This document shows positions 23,341-33,212 of a DNA stretch of 35,731 nt, in pieces. The notes under the pieces were generated by a model, which saw nothing but the letters and a program-made list of their open reading frames with translations, was not told where the DNA came from and ran no database searches. The stretch's first letter is position 1; each line of letters opens with the position of its first letter. A program made the translations under genes and the position numbers. The DNA is from an uncultured Lachnospiraceae bacterium (GTDB taxonomy: Bacteria > Bacillota > Clostridia > Lachnospirales > Lachnospiraceae), in NCBI GenBank assembly GCA_947174015.1, contig CAMWHJ010000029.1, positions 1 through 35,731 on the forward strand. The letters run 5' to 3'.

Positions 23341-26300
23341 ATGCGAAGTGAAGAATATTTTTTGGGATTTGATATGGGAACAGGAAGTGTAGGATGGGCA
23401 GTAACAGATACACAATATCATCTCCTTAAGATAAATCGAAAAAATGCATGGGGTTCTGTTTTATTTGAAACATCGGAAGGTGCAGAGGAAAGACGAAATA
23501 ATCGTTGTGCCAGAAGACGATATCAAAGAGAAAAAGAAAGATTAGAGCTTTTAAGGGAATTGTTTGAGGAACAGATACAAAGAAAGGATGCAGGATTTTT
23601 CTTAAGATTGCAGGAAAGTCGTTATGTGAATGAAGATAAAAGAGATGCTCAGGGAAAGAATCCAGAACTTCCGTATGCAATTTTTGCGGATAAGGACTAT
23701 ACAGATGTGGATTATCATAAGGAATATCCTACCATTTACCATTTAAGAGAGGCATTGATGGAGCAAGATAAGGAGTTTGATGTAAGGTTAGTTTATTTGG
23801 CCATAGCCCATATTTTGAAAAACAGAGGGCATTTTCTGGCAAATGTGGGAAGTGATGAGAAAACAAAAGATTTGGATGAAACCATCAAAGAATTGCTGGA
23901 TACATGGAACCAGATTATGCTGGAAGACAAGGAAAAATTTTTTTTATCAAGGGAACAGAAAGATGAAATTACTGATATATTAAAAAATGCGAAACTAACA
24001 AAAAGTAAAAAACAACAGGAAATTGTACATATTTTTGGGACAACCAATAAAGAATTGAAAAAATTAATTTCCCTGTTTACTGGTGGAAAAGTTAAATTTG
24101 TTGATTTATTTGGTGTAAAGGAATTTAATGATTTAGAGGAAAATGATATCTGTTTTGATACGATTGATTTTGAAAGCAAGGCAAGCACATTATACGGAAA
24201 TTTAGAAGAGTATTTTGAGATTATTCAGAGAGCGAAAGAAGTTTATGACCAAATGATTCTGGCTAATATTTTAAAAGGGGATTCCAGTGGTTGGATCTCC
24301 AAGGCAAAGGTTAAAAATTATGAGAAACACAAATCGGATTTAAGGTTACTTAAGCACATGATTGTATTTGAGTGTATGGGAACACCAAAGGAAAGTAAAG
24401 ATTTATATCGGTTGATGTTTCGGGATGTAAAAGCAAATAACTATTCCGCATACGTTGGAAATACAGCCTATCAGGGCAAGAAGCATGCAGTGGAAAAGAA
24501 ATGCAGTCGAAAAGACTTCTATGAGTTTATAAGAAAAAATGTGCTGCCACATATACAAGAAGGGGAACACAAACAGTATGTTGTAGAGCAAATGGATTTG
24601 GATGAATTTTTACCGAAACTCCGGGTGAAGGAGAATTCTGTTATTCCATATCAGCTTCATGAGCGAGAATTGAGAAAGATTTTGGAAAATGCAGAAAGAT
24701 ATTTGCCATTCTTACAGGAGAAGGATGAAAGTGGAAAAAGTGTCAGTGAAAAAATTTTGATGTTACTGACCTTTAGAGTACCTTATTATATAGGTCCTTT
24801 AAATGGGACTCATAAAAATGCGTGGGTGAAACGATTGCAGAGTGGAAGAGTAACACCATGGAATTTTGAACAGATGGTGGATATAGATGGCAGTGCAGAA
24901 GAATTTATCACCAGAATGACCAGCAAATGTACTTATTTGACCAAGGAGAATGTACTGCCCAAAAGTTCTCTGTTATATGAAAAATATATGGTATTGAATG
25001 AAATTAACAATTTAAAGATAAAATCAGTACCCATATCAGTGGAGCTAAAGCAGGAAATCTATCATGAACTATTTGAAAAAAAGTTAAAGGTAACGAAAAA
25101 GAAACTGATAGATTATTTGAAACGGGAAAAAGGAATGGCTGACCTTACCAGAGAAGATATTGGAGGTATTGACCTTGAATTTAAAACCTCTTTGAAAAGC
25201 TATCATGCATTTAAACAAATATTTACCGGATGTAATATTCCAGAAATAATAAAGGAAGATATTGTAAAGGATTTGACTTTATTTGGAGCAGAAGAAGCTT
25301 TGTTAAAAAAACGTCTGTGTGCAAAGTATCCAGAGTATGAAAATCAATTTCCTACCCTGATAAAAACCTTGAAATGTACGGAATGGGGAAGATTATCCGA
25401 AAAGCTGTTAAATGGTCTTGCTGTTGACGTGCCGGGATTAGGCAAAGTGGGGACTGTAATTTATCAGATGTGGGAAAGCAACAATAATTTGATGCAAATA
25501 TTAACAAGGCAGGATTCGCCCTTTTTAAAATTAATTCAACAGGAAAATGGCATTGAAAAAAAGAATAAAATAGATTATTCCATTGTGGAAGAATTGTATG
25601 TATCACCAGCAACAAAGCGTCAGATTTGGAAGGCATTACAGGTATTAGAGGAAATAATCCATGTAATGGGACATGCACCAAAACGAATTTTTGTGGAAAT
25701 GGCAAGGGAGCCGGGGGTTTCTAAGCGAAGTGTAACAAGGAAAGATGAATTGACGGAGTTGTATAAAAAAATTGGTGATGAGAAAGAATTGCTGGAACAG
25801 TTGCAGGGAGAAGAAAATAACCGTCTTAAGAATGATAAATTATATTTGTATTATAAGCAGTTAGGTATCTGTGCTTACACAGGAAAAGCAATCAAGATAG
25901 AGGATTTTGCAAATTATGATATTGATCATATTTACCCACAGTCAAAGACAGCAGATGACAGTTTGGATAACAGGGTTTTGGTATATAAGCCGGTCAATGA
26001 AGATAAAGATGATATATATCCCATCAGTAGTTCTATTCAAGAGAAGATGAGAAGTATTTGGTTTATGTGGAAACAAAAGGGCTTAATAAGTGAAGAAAAA
26101 TACAAACGCCTAACGAGAACAGAGCCTTTAACAAACGAGGAGCTGACAGGTTTTATTAATCGCCAGTTGGTGGAGACAAGGCAGAGTACAAAGGAATTTA
26201 CGAAGCTTTTAAAGCAACTGCTGCCGGAGGAAACAGAAATAGTATATTCTAAGGCAAAAAATGTATCTGATTTTAGAAGGCAGTTTAAAATTATAAAAGT

Positions 26301-27396
26301 AAGAGAGCTGAATGATTTGCATCATGCAAAGGATGCATATCTTAATATTGTGGTGGGAAACGTATATCATTTAAGATTTACTAAGGATATCCGTAAGTAT
26401 TTTTTACAGCGTGGTACATATCGTACCTACAATCTTACGCGAATGTTTGATTATGATGTGCAATGCGGAAAAGAAACTGCATGGATTGCAGGGGAAAAGG
26501 GAAGTATTGGTTTGGTGAAGAGTACTTTGAGCAGTGATAAGGTGCTGGTGACGAAGCAGTTGCATGAAGGAAAAGGAGAGCTATTTGACGTGCAACCCAA
26601 AAAAAAGGGAAGTGGGCAAGTGCCGCTAAAATCTGGCAAAGGTAAAGAAAGACTAAGTGATATAGAAAAATATGGCGGATATAATAAGGCAAAAATCGCA
26701 TATTTTTCCTTGGTTGCAGGAAAAAATAGAAAGGGAAAAATCGTTACAACCTTTGTGCCAATTCCAATTCATGTAAAGCAAAGAATAGAAGAAGATACCA
26801 ATCTTGCATTAACATATATAGAAGAAATATGTAGTTTAAGTAATATTGAGATAATTATTCCGAAAGTTTTAATCAATACTTTATTGGTTCATGAGGGATT
26901 TAAGATGCGTATTACAGGAAGGTCTGAAAGTCAATTAATATTGGATAATGCGAATGAACTTATTTTGACCAATTCAGAGCAAAAACTTTTAAAGAATATT
27001 ATAAAGTTTTGTAATGACAAAAAAGCAAAACAAGATATAAAAATAAGTGAAAAAAGTTTAATTACGGAAAAGGAATTACTTCATTTGTATGATATATTCC
27101 GAGAAAAATTAGAAGGAAGCGTTTATAATGTTATGTTCCATAACTTTGTAGAGAAATTAACAATGGGACGTGAAAAGTTTATTGGCTTGTCATTAGAGGA
27201 TAAAACAATGCAAATTGCAGAAATTTTGAAATTGTTTCAATGTAATGCAGAAATGCCCAATTTATTATTGATTGGTGGAAGTAAGACGCAGGGAAGAATT
27301 CGAATTGGAATGAACATAACTGATAGAAAAAACCTTTCGATAATTCACCAGTCAGTTACTGGACTTTTTGAAACAATAGAAAGGATTACGGAATGA
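23341..27396 (+). CDS. cas9: Cas9 endonuclease, type II-A
   Basis: 1351 residues. RuvC-I YFLGFDMGTGSVGWAV with catalytic D11; arginine-rich bridge helix RRNNRCARRRYQREKERLEL; large alpha-helical recognition lobe; RuvC-II RIFVEMAREPG with E786; HNH NYDIDHIYPQS with H863; RuvC-III LNDLHHAKDAYLNIVVGN with H995 and D998; then the PAM-interacting C-terminal region. All catalytic residues are present, so the nuclease should be active. It uses the crRNA-tracrRNA duplex to cut matching DNA. The start at 23341 has GGGAGG 7 bases upstream; an ATG at 23326 lies before that site and would add five residues. It overlaps cas1 by 4 bases (ATGA). Confidence 0.97.
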   Translation: MRSEEYFLGFDMGTGSVGWAVTDTQYHLLKINRKNAWGSVLFETSEGAEERRNNRCARRRYQREKERLELLRELFEEQIQRKDAGFFLRLQESRYVNEDKRDAQGKNPELPYAIFADKDYTDVDYHKEYPTIYHLREALMEQDKEFDVRLVYLAIAHILKNRGHFLANVGSDEKTKDLDETIKELLDTWNQIMLEDKEKFFLSREQKDEITDILKNAKLTKSKKQQEIVHIFGTTNKELKKLISLFTGGKVKFVDLFGVKEFNDLEENDICFDTIDFESKASTLYGNLEEYFEIIQRAKEVYDQMILANILKGDSSGWISKAKVKNYEKHKSDLRLLKHMIVFECMGTPKESKDLYRLMFRDVKANNYSAYVGNTAYQGKKHAVEKKCSRKDFYEFIRKNVLPHIQEGEHKQYVVEQMDLDEFLPKLRVKENSVIPYQLHERELRKILENAERYLPFLQEKDESGKSVSEKILMLLTFRVPYYIGPLNGTHKNAWVKRLQSGRVTPWNFEQMVDIDGSAEEFITRMTSKCTYLTKENVLPKSSLLYEKYMVLNEINNLKIKSVPISVELKQEIYHELFEKKLKVTKKKLIDYLKREKGMADLTREDIGGIDLEFKTSLKSYHAFKQIFTGCNIPEIIKEDIVKDLTLFGAEEALLKKRLCAKYPEYENQFPTLIKTLKCTEWGRLSEKLLNGLAVDVPGLGKVGTVIYQMWESNNNLMQILTRQDSPFLKLIQQENGIEKKNKIDYSIVEELYVSPATKRQIWKALQVLEEIIHVMGHAPKRIFVEMAREPGVSKRSVTRKDELTELYKKIGDEKELLEQLQGEENNRLKNDKLYLYYKQLGICAYTGKAIKIEDFANYDIDHIYPQSKTADDSLDNRVLVYKPVNEDKDDIYPISSSIQEKMRSIWFMWKQKGLISEEKYKRLTRTEPLTNEELTGFINRQLVETRQSTKEFTKLLKQLLPEETEIVYSKAKNVSDFRRQFKIIKVRELNDLHHAKDAYLNIVVGNVYHLRFTKDIRKYFLQRGTYRTYNLTRMFDYDVQCGKETAWIAGEKGSIGLVKSTLSSDKVLVTKQLHEGKGELFDVQPKKKGSGQVPLKSGKGKERLSDIEKYGGYNKAKIAYFSLVAGKNRKGKIVTTFVPIPIHVKQRIEEDTNLALTYIEEICSLSNIEIIIPKVLINTLLVHEGFKMRITGRSESQLILDNANELILTNSEQKLLKNIIKFCNDKKAKQDIKISEKSLITEKELLHLYDIFREKLEGSVYNVMFHNFVEKLTMGREKFIGLSLEDKTMQIAEILKLFQCNAEMPNLLLIGGSKTQGRIRIGMNITDRKNLSIIHQSVTGLFETIERITE

Positions 27397-28265
27397 GTTG
27401 GAGAATAATTTTAATATCAAATCGAGCAAAATTAGACTTGCAGATGAATTATTTAGTGATTCGTATGGATAATGTGACCAAGGTACATTTAAGTGAAATT
27501 TCGGTTTTACTTATAGAATCTACAGCGGTGTCTATGACAGCCAGTCTTCTGGCGGAACTAATAAAGAGAAAGGTAAATGTGATTTTTTGTGATGAAAAAA
27601 GAATGCCATCCTCTCAACTGGTGGCATTCTATGGGAGTCACGATACCAGCCAAAAATATAAGAAACAAATTGTATGGTCAGATGAAATGAAAAAATTAGT
27701 TTGGGCGGAAATTGTAGGGGAAAAGATTAGAAAGCAGGAGGAGTTTTTAAGGCAGCGGGACAAGACAGAGAGTGATTTATTAAGACAATATATTGGTGAA
27801 ATTAAACCGGGAGATGAAAGCAATCGGGAGGGACATGCGGCAAAGGTTTACTTTAATGCACTTTTTGGTACGGATTTTTCAAGAACCTTGGAATGTAATA
27901 TCAATGCTGCGTTAAATTATGGGTACACAATCATTCTATCTGCATTTGCCAAGGAGGTGGTTTCCCAAGGATATTTTACACAGTTGGGTATCTTTCATGA
28001 CAATATGTATAATCAGTATAATTTAGCATGTGATTTGATGGAGCCTTTTCGAGTCTTGGTGGATCGCAAGGTTATGAATATGGAATTACTAGAATTTGAG
28101 AGTAAGGAGAAAGTACAATTAGTTGATATTTTGAATCAAACAGTATTTATCGATGGAAACAAAGAATATGTCATGAAAGCAATTCGTATATACTGTAAAA
28201 GTGTCTTTGATGCTTTGAATGATTGTGATTTATCAATAATTAAATTTTATCAGAATGAGTTATAG
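27393..28265 (+). CDS. cas1: Cas1 integrase, type II-A
   Basis: 290 residues. Start [20 protein letters not shown] is typical of type II Cas1. The catalytic residues are in place: E146 in [12 protein letters not shown]202 in LGIFHDN and E217 in [10 protein letters not shown]. With Cas2, and with Cas9 and Csn2 in type II-A, it inserts new spacers at the leader end of the array. The ATG overlaps the cas9 stop (ATGA) and the end overlaps cas2 by 11 bases, so the four genes are one translationally coupled operon. Confidence 0.97.
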   Translation: MSWRIILISNRAKLDLQMNYLVIRMDNVTKVHLSEISVLLIESTAVSMTASLLAELIKRKVNVIFCDEKRMPSSQLVAFYGSHDTSQKYKKQIVWSDEMKKLVWAEIVGEKIRKQEEFLRQRDKTESDLLRQYIGEIKPGDESNREGHAAKVYFNALFGTDFSRTLECNINAALNYGYTIILSAFAKEVVSQGYFTQLGIFHDNMYNQYNLACDLMEPFRVLVDRKVMNMELLEFESKEKVQLVDILNQTVFIDGNKEYVMKAIRIYCKSVFDALNDCDLSIIKFYQNEL

Positions 28266-28575
28266 ATTTATGAGAGTAATTGTTTTTTTTGATTTACCAA
28301 CATTGACTTCTGAAAATAGAAAAGAGTATGCTCGATTTCGAAAGTTTCTGATTAAGAATGGCTTTTTGATGATGCAGGAATCGGTGTATACTAAAATGGC
28401 ATTAAACCAGACAGCAGCCTCAAGTGTGGTGGAAAGTGTCCGAAAAAATAAACCTGCACAGGGAATTGTACAAATGATGACAGTGACAGAAAAACAGTTT
28501 AATCGGATGGAGTATGTGTGTGGTAATTTTAAAAGTGAGGTATTGTCTTCAGATGAAAGGTTGGTTATATTTTGA
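28255..28575 (+). CDS. cas2: Cas2, type II-A
   Basis: 106 residues. [18 protein letters not shown] is the family start, with the conserved D13 at the end of the first strand; then [21 protein letters not shown]. It forms the dimer that bridges two Cas1 dimers in the integrase. The gene starts 11 bases before the cas1 stop. The ATG at 28270 (second methionine) could also be used, but MSYRFMR is conserved in type II-A Cas2 proteins. Confidence 0.96.
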   Translation: MSYRFMRVIVFFDLPTLTSENRKEYARFRKFLIKNGFLMMQESVYTKMALNQTAASSVVESVRKNKPAQGIVQMMTVTEKQFNRMEYVCGNFKSEVLSSDERLVIF

Positions 28576-29231
28576 AAGTTTATATTAGTTATTTAGATAC
28601 ACTAATGGAAATGGATATTTGCAGAGCAAATGTTTTGATTGTGGAGAATCCTCAGATGTATAGGGCAATCGTGGAAAATCTTGCATGTTCCATAAAAGAA
28701 GATAATGAACAATGGATTTTTTCCGATAATGAAAAAGAGTTGAAGAAAGGACAAGCGATAGAGTTGGTGGATTCATTTCTTTCTATTGATTTTTCTAACC
28801 GAAAGATTCAAAAGTCAGTAACAGATAATTTGTATGATTTGGCAATGGATGAGGAGCATTATGGGAAAACATTGGAGCTTATGAGTACCATAGAAAACTA
28901 CATTTATGAACTGGAATGGAATATGGAATATGATTTAGAAGTGTCTTATCAGGATTTTCACAATATTATTAAAGCGGGTGTATTAGGAATTACTTCACCA
29001 GAAAGTATATTGGAAAAGTTTGTGGCTTACATAAAACTTGTTTCTAGGCTAATGAAAGTAAAGGTAATAGTTCTAATTGGTTTGCAGAAATATTTTAATG
29101 GGGAGGAATGGAAGATGCTGGAATTGACAGCATGTTATGAAGGTGTATATTTGTTTTGCGTTGAAGGTCAGCAATATTTTGAGGATGAAAATAAGATTTT
29201 GCTTGATGTAGATAAGTGTAGGGTTGTATAA
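28572..29231 (+). CDS. csn2: Csn2, type II-A adaptation protein, TTG start
   Basis: 219 residues. [20 protein letters not shown] followed by [16 protein letters not shown] is the typical Csn2 N-terminus; the rest is mixed helical with [15 protein letters not shown]-like and [20 protein letters not shown] blocks. Csn2 forms a ring-shaped tetramer that slides on double-stranded DNA ends during spacer capture. The start codon is TTG at 28572, overlapping the TGA stop of cas2 (28573-28575), so it probably depends on re-initiation. The first ATG would cut into the conserved N-terminus. The stop TAA lies within a TATAAT-like sequence that may be the array promoter. Its presence marks the locus as subtype II-A. 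Confidence 0.92.
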   Translation: MKVYISYLDTLMEMDICRANVLIVENPQMYRAIVENLACSIKEDNEQWIFSDNEKELKKGQAIELVDSFLSIDFSNRKIQKSVTDNLYDLAMDEEHYGKTLELMSTIENYIYELEWNMEYDLEVSYQDFHNIIKAGVLGITSPESILEKFVAYIKLVSRLMKVKVIVLIGLQKYFNGEEWKMLELTACYEGVYLFCVEGQQYFEDENKILLDVDKCRVV

Positions 29232-29287
29232 TATAGAAGTAACTATGATTTTATAGTGCTTGTAAGGTACTTATACTTAGATTTGAG
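29203..29287 (+). promoter_or_regulatory. CRISPR leader with putative promoter and leader-anchoring sequence
   Basis: Only 56 bases separate csn2 from the first repeat. TTGATG (29203-29208), an 18-base spacer and TATAAT (29227-29232) within the end of csn2 could drive the array. The last seven bases, ATTTGAG (29281-29287), directly abut the first repeat; the same motif anchors spacer integration in streptococcal type II-A loci. This fixes the leader side and plus-strand transcription of the array. Confidence 0.65.
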
Positions 29288-31044
29288 GTTTGAGTGTAGT
29301 GTAAAATCGTAGGTTACTAAAACGCTGTTCGGCTCTATATATGTCTTGCTGTTGTTTGAGTGTAGTGTAAAATCGTAGGTTACTAAAACTGCTATCTGAG
29401 TTTATTATATTTAGTGCCTGTTTGAGTGTAGTGTAAAATCGTAGGTTACTAAAACAATTTTACAAAGCTTGTGGCTATAATTCCAGTTTGAGTGTAGTGT
29501 AAAATCGTAGGTTACTAAAACTAAACGCTCCTCGGAATCTTTAATTGTTTTAGTTTGAGTGTAGTGTAAAATCGTAGGTTACTAAAACGCTGCTGTTGAG
29601 CGTTCTTCAGAAAGTTCGGTTTGAGTGTAGTGTAAAATCGTAGGTTACTAAAACTATACTTTGGAAGTGCAGTAAGTTCGTTGTGGTTTGAGTGTAGTGT
29701 AAAATCGTAGGTTACTAAAACTTTTTCAGCTCTTTCCCCATGGCGGCTCCAGTTTGAGTGTAGTGTAAAATCGTAGGTTACTAAAACGTGAGGTTGAAAT
29801 GAGTGCAAAAACAGTTGGTTTGAGTGTAGTGTAAAATCGTAGGTTACTAAAACTCCAGAACGCACAGGATACCTGCGCAGTTAGTTTGAGTGTAGTGTAA
29901 AATCGTAGGTTACTAAAACACTACTACCACTTTTATATTAGGAGAGACATGTTTGAGTGTAGTGTAAAATCGTAGGTTACTAAAACTCTAAAAGAGTGGT
30001 TAAAAGAGCTTGCGATGTTTGAGTGTAGTGTAAAATCGTAGGTTACTAAAACTTATAGCAAGTGTTGAGCATACCGATAATGGTTTGAGTGTAGTGTAAA
30101 ATCGTAGGTTACTAAAACGGAGAGGATATAATATATGATAAACAAAGAGTTTGAGTGTAGTGTAAAATCGTAGGTTACTAAAACGAAAAAAGCTGTATTA
30201 ACAAAAAATTAAAAGTTTGAGTGTAGTGTAAAATCGTAGGTTACTAAAACTAACGTTGGTTACGTATGTAGACAGAATAAGTTTGAGTGTAGTGTAAAAT
30301 CGTAGGTTACTAAAACTATTTAACATTTGATTTACACCTCCTTAAAGTTTGAGTGTAGTGTAAAATCGTAGGTTACTAAAACGTATTAGTAGTAAATACC
30401 GGCAAATTCGACGTTTGAGTGTAGTGTAAAATCGTAGGTTACTAAAACGGTCTGGGTAGTCCTGCGGTGCTGTATATCTGTTTGAGTGTAGTGTAAAATC
30501 GTAGGTTACTAAAACTATGAAACCGGACTTTTAGGAGGAAAAGCAGTTTGAGTGTAGTGTAAAATCGTAGGTTACTAAAACTGAAAAGGAAAGTCTTTAC
30601 AAGTGGATAGAGTTTGAGTGTAGTGTAAAATCGTAGGTTACTAAAACACCATAGCGGTTATAGTAGATATCGACAGTGTTTGAGTGTAGTGTAAAATCGT
30701 AGGTTACTAAAACAGCTCTCAGGCTGCATTATAACAAGTAAGGGTTTGAGTGTAGTGTAAAATCGTAGGTTACTAAAACTATATGGAAAAGAAAACGGTA
30801 AATATTCTTGTTTGAGTGTAGTGTAAAATCGTAGGTTACTAAAACCGTTGTCCTAGAGCACAGATTGACCCTTCTAGTTTGAGTGTAGTGTAAAATCGTA
30901 GGTTACTAAAACAGCAGCTTTTGCTTTTTATAGGTTCCATCAGTTTGAGTGTAGTGTAAAATCGTAGGTTACTAAAACAATGTTGGCTCGGTTGTTGTGG
31001 GTACACTGGTTTGAGTGTAGTGTAAAATCGTAGGTTACTAAAAC
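29288..31044 (+). CRISPR. Type II-A CRISPR array, 27 repeats and 26 spacers
   Basis: The 36-bp repeat starts GTTTGAGTGTAGTGTAAAAT and ends CGTAGGTTACTAAAAC. I count 27 copies, at 29288, 29354, 29420, 29486, 29553 and so on to 31009, all apparently identical, including the last. Of 26 spacers, 20 are 30 bp and 6 are 31 bp (beginning at 29522, 29655, 29920, 30449, 30780+66=30846 and, by the same count, none shorter than 30). The leader is on the csn2 side. The repeat pairs with the tracrRNA at 23238-23263. No spacer repeats another that I can see. Confidence 0.97.
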
Positions 31045-31312
31045 CATTGGAAAGCGATACGGTATGTCTATGGCAGGTGGGGAAGATGACAGAAATTTAT
31101 CTGGTCAAAACGCATCTGCTGCTTAAAGCGGGATATGGGAATCCGAAAATGCACAGTTATTCTGCCTGCCATATTTTGATTGAGGGATATGCGTGTTGTC
31201 ACGGATAAAATGGATATAAAATGCGTGGTGCCACCAATGGTTTGGGTATCATCAGGCACCTCGCTTTCTATGTTTGGAATCAGGATTGCGAGATTGTTTC
31301 ACAATTACCTAC
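31045..31312 (+). other. Trailer side of the CRISPR array, possible small ORF
   Basis: A plus-strand frame of 40 codons runs from ATG 31086 to TAA 31206-31208, starting MTEIYLVKTHLLLKAGYGNP, with AGGTGGGGAAG just upstream. It contains several H and C residues, but I recognise no family. It is not a continuation of the convergent VWA gene. It may be the tail of sequence displaced when the CRISPR locus arrived. Otherwise the stretch holds nothing I can support. Confidence 0.25.
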
Positions 31313-33184
31313 TCATTGTTGAAAATAAAACACTGGTCCTCTTGCCCGGAAGGGAAGTTTTTTTCCCTGCGGTAAGAGAAAAGCGTGTTCATGTCTAATA
31401 TTTAAATGGTCTTCGATTTCCCCATCTGTGATAATAAGAATGGGTCCGTCCTTTGGAAAATCCTTTGCCGATTCCAATGCATCTATTGCGGGCTGCAATT
31501 TTGTGCCACCGCGACCTTTGACAGCAACTCTGCCGGCAATGTCTTCCGGTGATACATAACCGATATCATAGGCAGCCGCATCGCAGAATATAACCCTTGC
31601 AAAGGGTACATCATGTGCCACCGAATAGCTGGCAATGGTTCCTAATGCTTTTCCAATGGTTTTCGCTTCCATAGAACCAGAAGTATCAATAACAACGCCA
31701 AAAGTATGGCTGTCTGTGGGAATATCCTGAGGGCAGTATCTTGGTCGTGGAATGTCAGGCGTGGATGCCTGACGGCGGCTCGGTCTTGCATAGGTTCTGG
31801 ATTTTTCCAATGGTGGAAAATAGATATCAAACCATTTGGCTAATTCCACATCCCAAGGGATTGGGGGCATGGATAGGGAACGGATTTCTTCAATCAGTCC
31901 TGCGGGAACGAAACCTCTTTCAGATGACAGATGATACTCCAATCCCTGACTCAGTGCACTTTTACAGAATTCGTCTAAAGTTACATTGCTATTTCCTGAA
32001 CTAGAGGAAGAACTTCCACCGATAATGTCACCTTTGCCAAAACCACGAAAAGTGTTCAGCTTTTCATACTTTCTGATATTGGTCAGAAGAAGATCATAAA
32101 CGGATTCAGCGGATAGCCCTGCTAATTCAGGATCATATAAAAGTCCCTCCTGTGGCATGACTCCGATTTGTAGTTCTGTCAGCCATCCATTTATCACAAA
32201 GTCACAAGCCACATTCCATAAATAATGTTCCCTGCCATTGCAGCGGTTGTGATGCTGCAAGCCTGCATGCAAATATTCATGTGCCAGAATAAATTTCCAT
32301 TCTTCGGTGGAGAATTGATTGGTAGGATTGATGTACAGTTCTCCACAAGTCACATCAATGGCAGCAATGTGGATGTCATTGCGATTACAGTAATTATAAT
32401 CTTCGATTAATTTGAAGTGTGCAGCTAATCCTCCCAAAAGGGGATAGTGGTCAATAAACCATTTTGCGGCTTTTTTTCCTTTGGAAAGGCATTGATTCTC
32501 TCTGTAATCATGCCCGCCTGCTTCGCTGACGGCTTTGGAAACAGAATGTGCCAAAGCATATGTAAACTGTCTTACAAAACGATTAAATTGATTCCTGCCT
32601 TTGTCATAGACAAGAGGTTTCTCCAGTCCTTTCATGTCGGGAACGCCAATGGCAGCAGTGCCATAATGGTTTTGATTTCCGGAGTATTTATTATCTGTAA
32701 GATATTGATAAATTTTTATCTCATCATTAAGATTTCCGGGAATCATATGAATAGGTTCCTTATGAATGGATTCACCAAATTTTATATCAGATAAAAACTT
32801 TGTGATATAGATATCACATGCCATATTCCATAAAACAATGTCACAGTCCACTTTTTTCTCCCTTGCTCCGTTGCGATCCGTTTCCATAATACCGGGCATT
32901 TTATCCGCATCAAAGTGTCCAAATGCCAGATGTAAAATGTTATGGGCAATCACATAGGACCATTGTTTTGGTGATAAGAAAATGCTTTCGTTGACCATAA
33001 TTGTTCCATCAGAATGCACCAGACACATGGTATGAATGCCTAACTGTTCTTTTGTTGCAGATACCATTGACGGCATACAATCACCAAACAAAGGATGATG
33101 CTGTATAAGGGATATGCCTGCCTGTAAGTTTTCTCTGTTGATTTCTTTTTCCGATTTCTTTTCTTTTTTCTTTCTCTTTGCCAT
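31313..33184 (-). CDS. VWA-like protein with duplicated DUF2201-type metallopeptidase domain
   Basis: 623 residues: a lysine-rich head (AKRKKKEKKSEKE), two related metallopeptidase-like modules, a serine linker (about 390-400) and a C-terminal von Willebrand A domain. Module one has VIAHNILHLAFGH (81-90) and LWNMACDIYI; module two has ILAHEYLHAGLQHH (301-312) and LWNVACDFVI. The first carries N where the catalytic E of HExxH belongs, so only the second should be active. The VWA domain has a complete metal site, VVIDTSGS (D500, S502, S504), and IITDGE. DUF2201 proteins occur with MoxR ATPases, as here, 28 bases downstream of one. Likely a MoxR-VWA chaperone or peptidase complex; client unknown. 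The start at 33184 has GGAGGTG 7 bases upstream; an earlier ATG at 33205 has none. Confidence 0.82.
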   Translation of the reverse strand: MAKRKKKEKKSEKEINRENLQAGISLIQHHPLFGDCMPSMVSATKEQLGIHTMCLVHSDGTIMVNESIFLSPKQWSYVIAHNILHLAFGHFDADKMPGIMETDRNGAREKKVDCDIVLWNMACDIYITKFLSDIKFGESIHKEPIHMIPGNLNDEIKIYQYLTDNKYSGNQNHYGTAAIGVPDMKGLEKPLVYDKGRNQFNRFVRQFTYALAHSVSKAVSEAGGHDYRENQCLSKGKKAAKWFIDHYPLLGGLAAHFKLIEDYNYCNRNDIHIAAIDVTCGELYINPTNQFSTEEWKFILAHEYLHAGLQHHNRCNGREHYLWNVACDFVINGWLTELQIGVMPQEGLLYDPELAGLSAESVYDLLLTNIRKYEKLNTFRGFGKGDIIGGSSSSSSGNSNVTLDEFCKSALSQGLEYHLSSERGFVPAGLIEEIRSLSMPPIPWDVELAKWFDIYFPPLEKSRTYARPSRRQASTPDIPRPRYCPQDIPTDSHTFGVVIDTSGSMEAKTIGKALGTIASYSVAHDVPFARVIFCDAAAYDIGYVSPEDIAGRVAVKGRGGTKLQPAIDALESAKDFPKDGPILIITDGEIEDHLNIRHEHAFLLPQGKKLPFRARGPVFYFQQ

Positions 33185-33212
33185 GATATTCACCTCCGTA
33201 TTCACAGAACAT

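Noticed and set aside
29521-29865. A minus-strand ORF of 114 codons with repeated VTYDFTLHSN blocks
   Set aside because: It lies wholly inside the CRISPR array; the repeated blocks are the 36-bp repeats plus 30-bp spacers read in frame. It has no ribosome-binding site.
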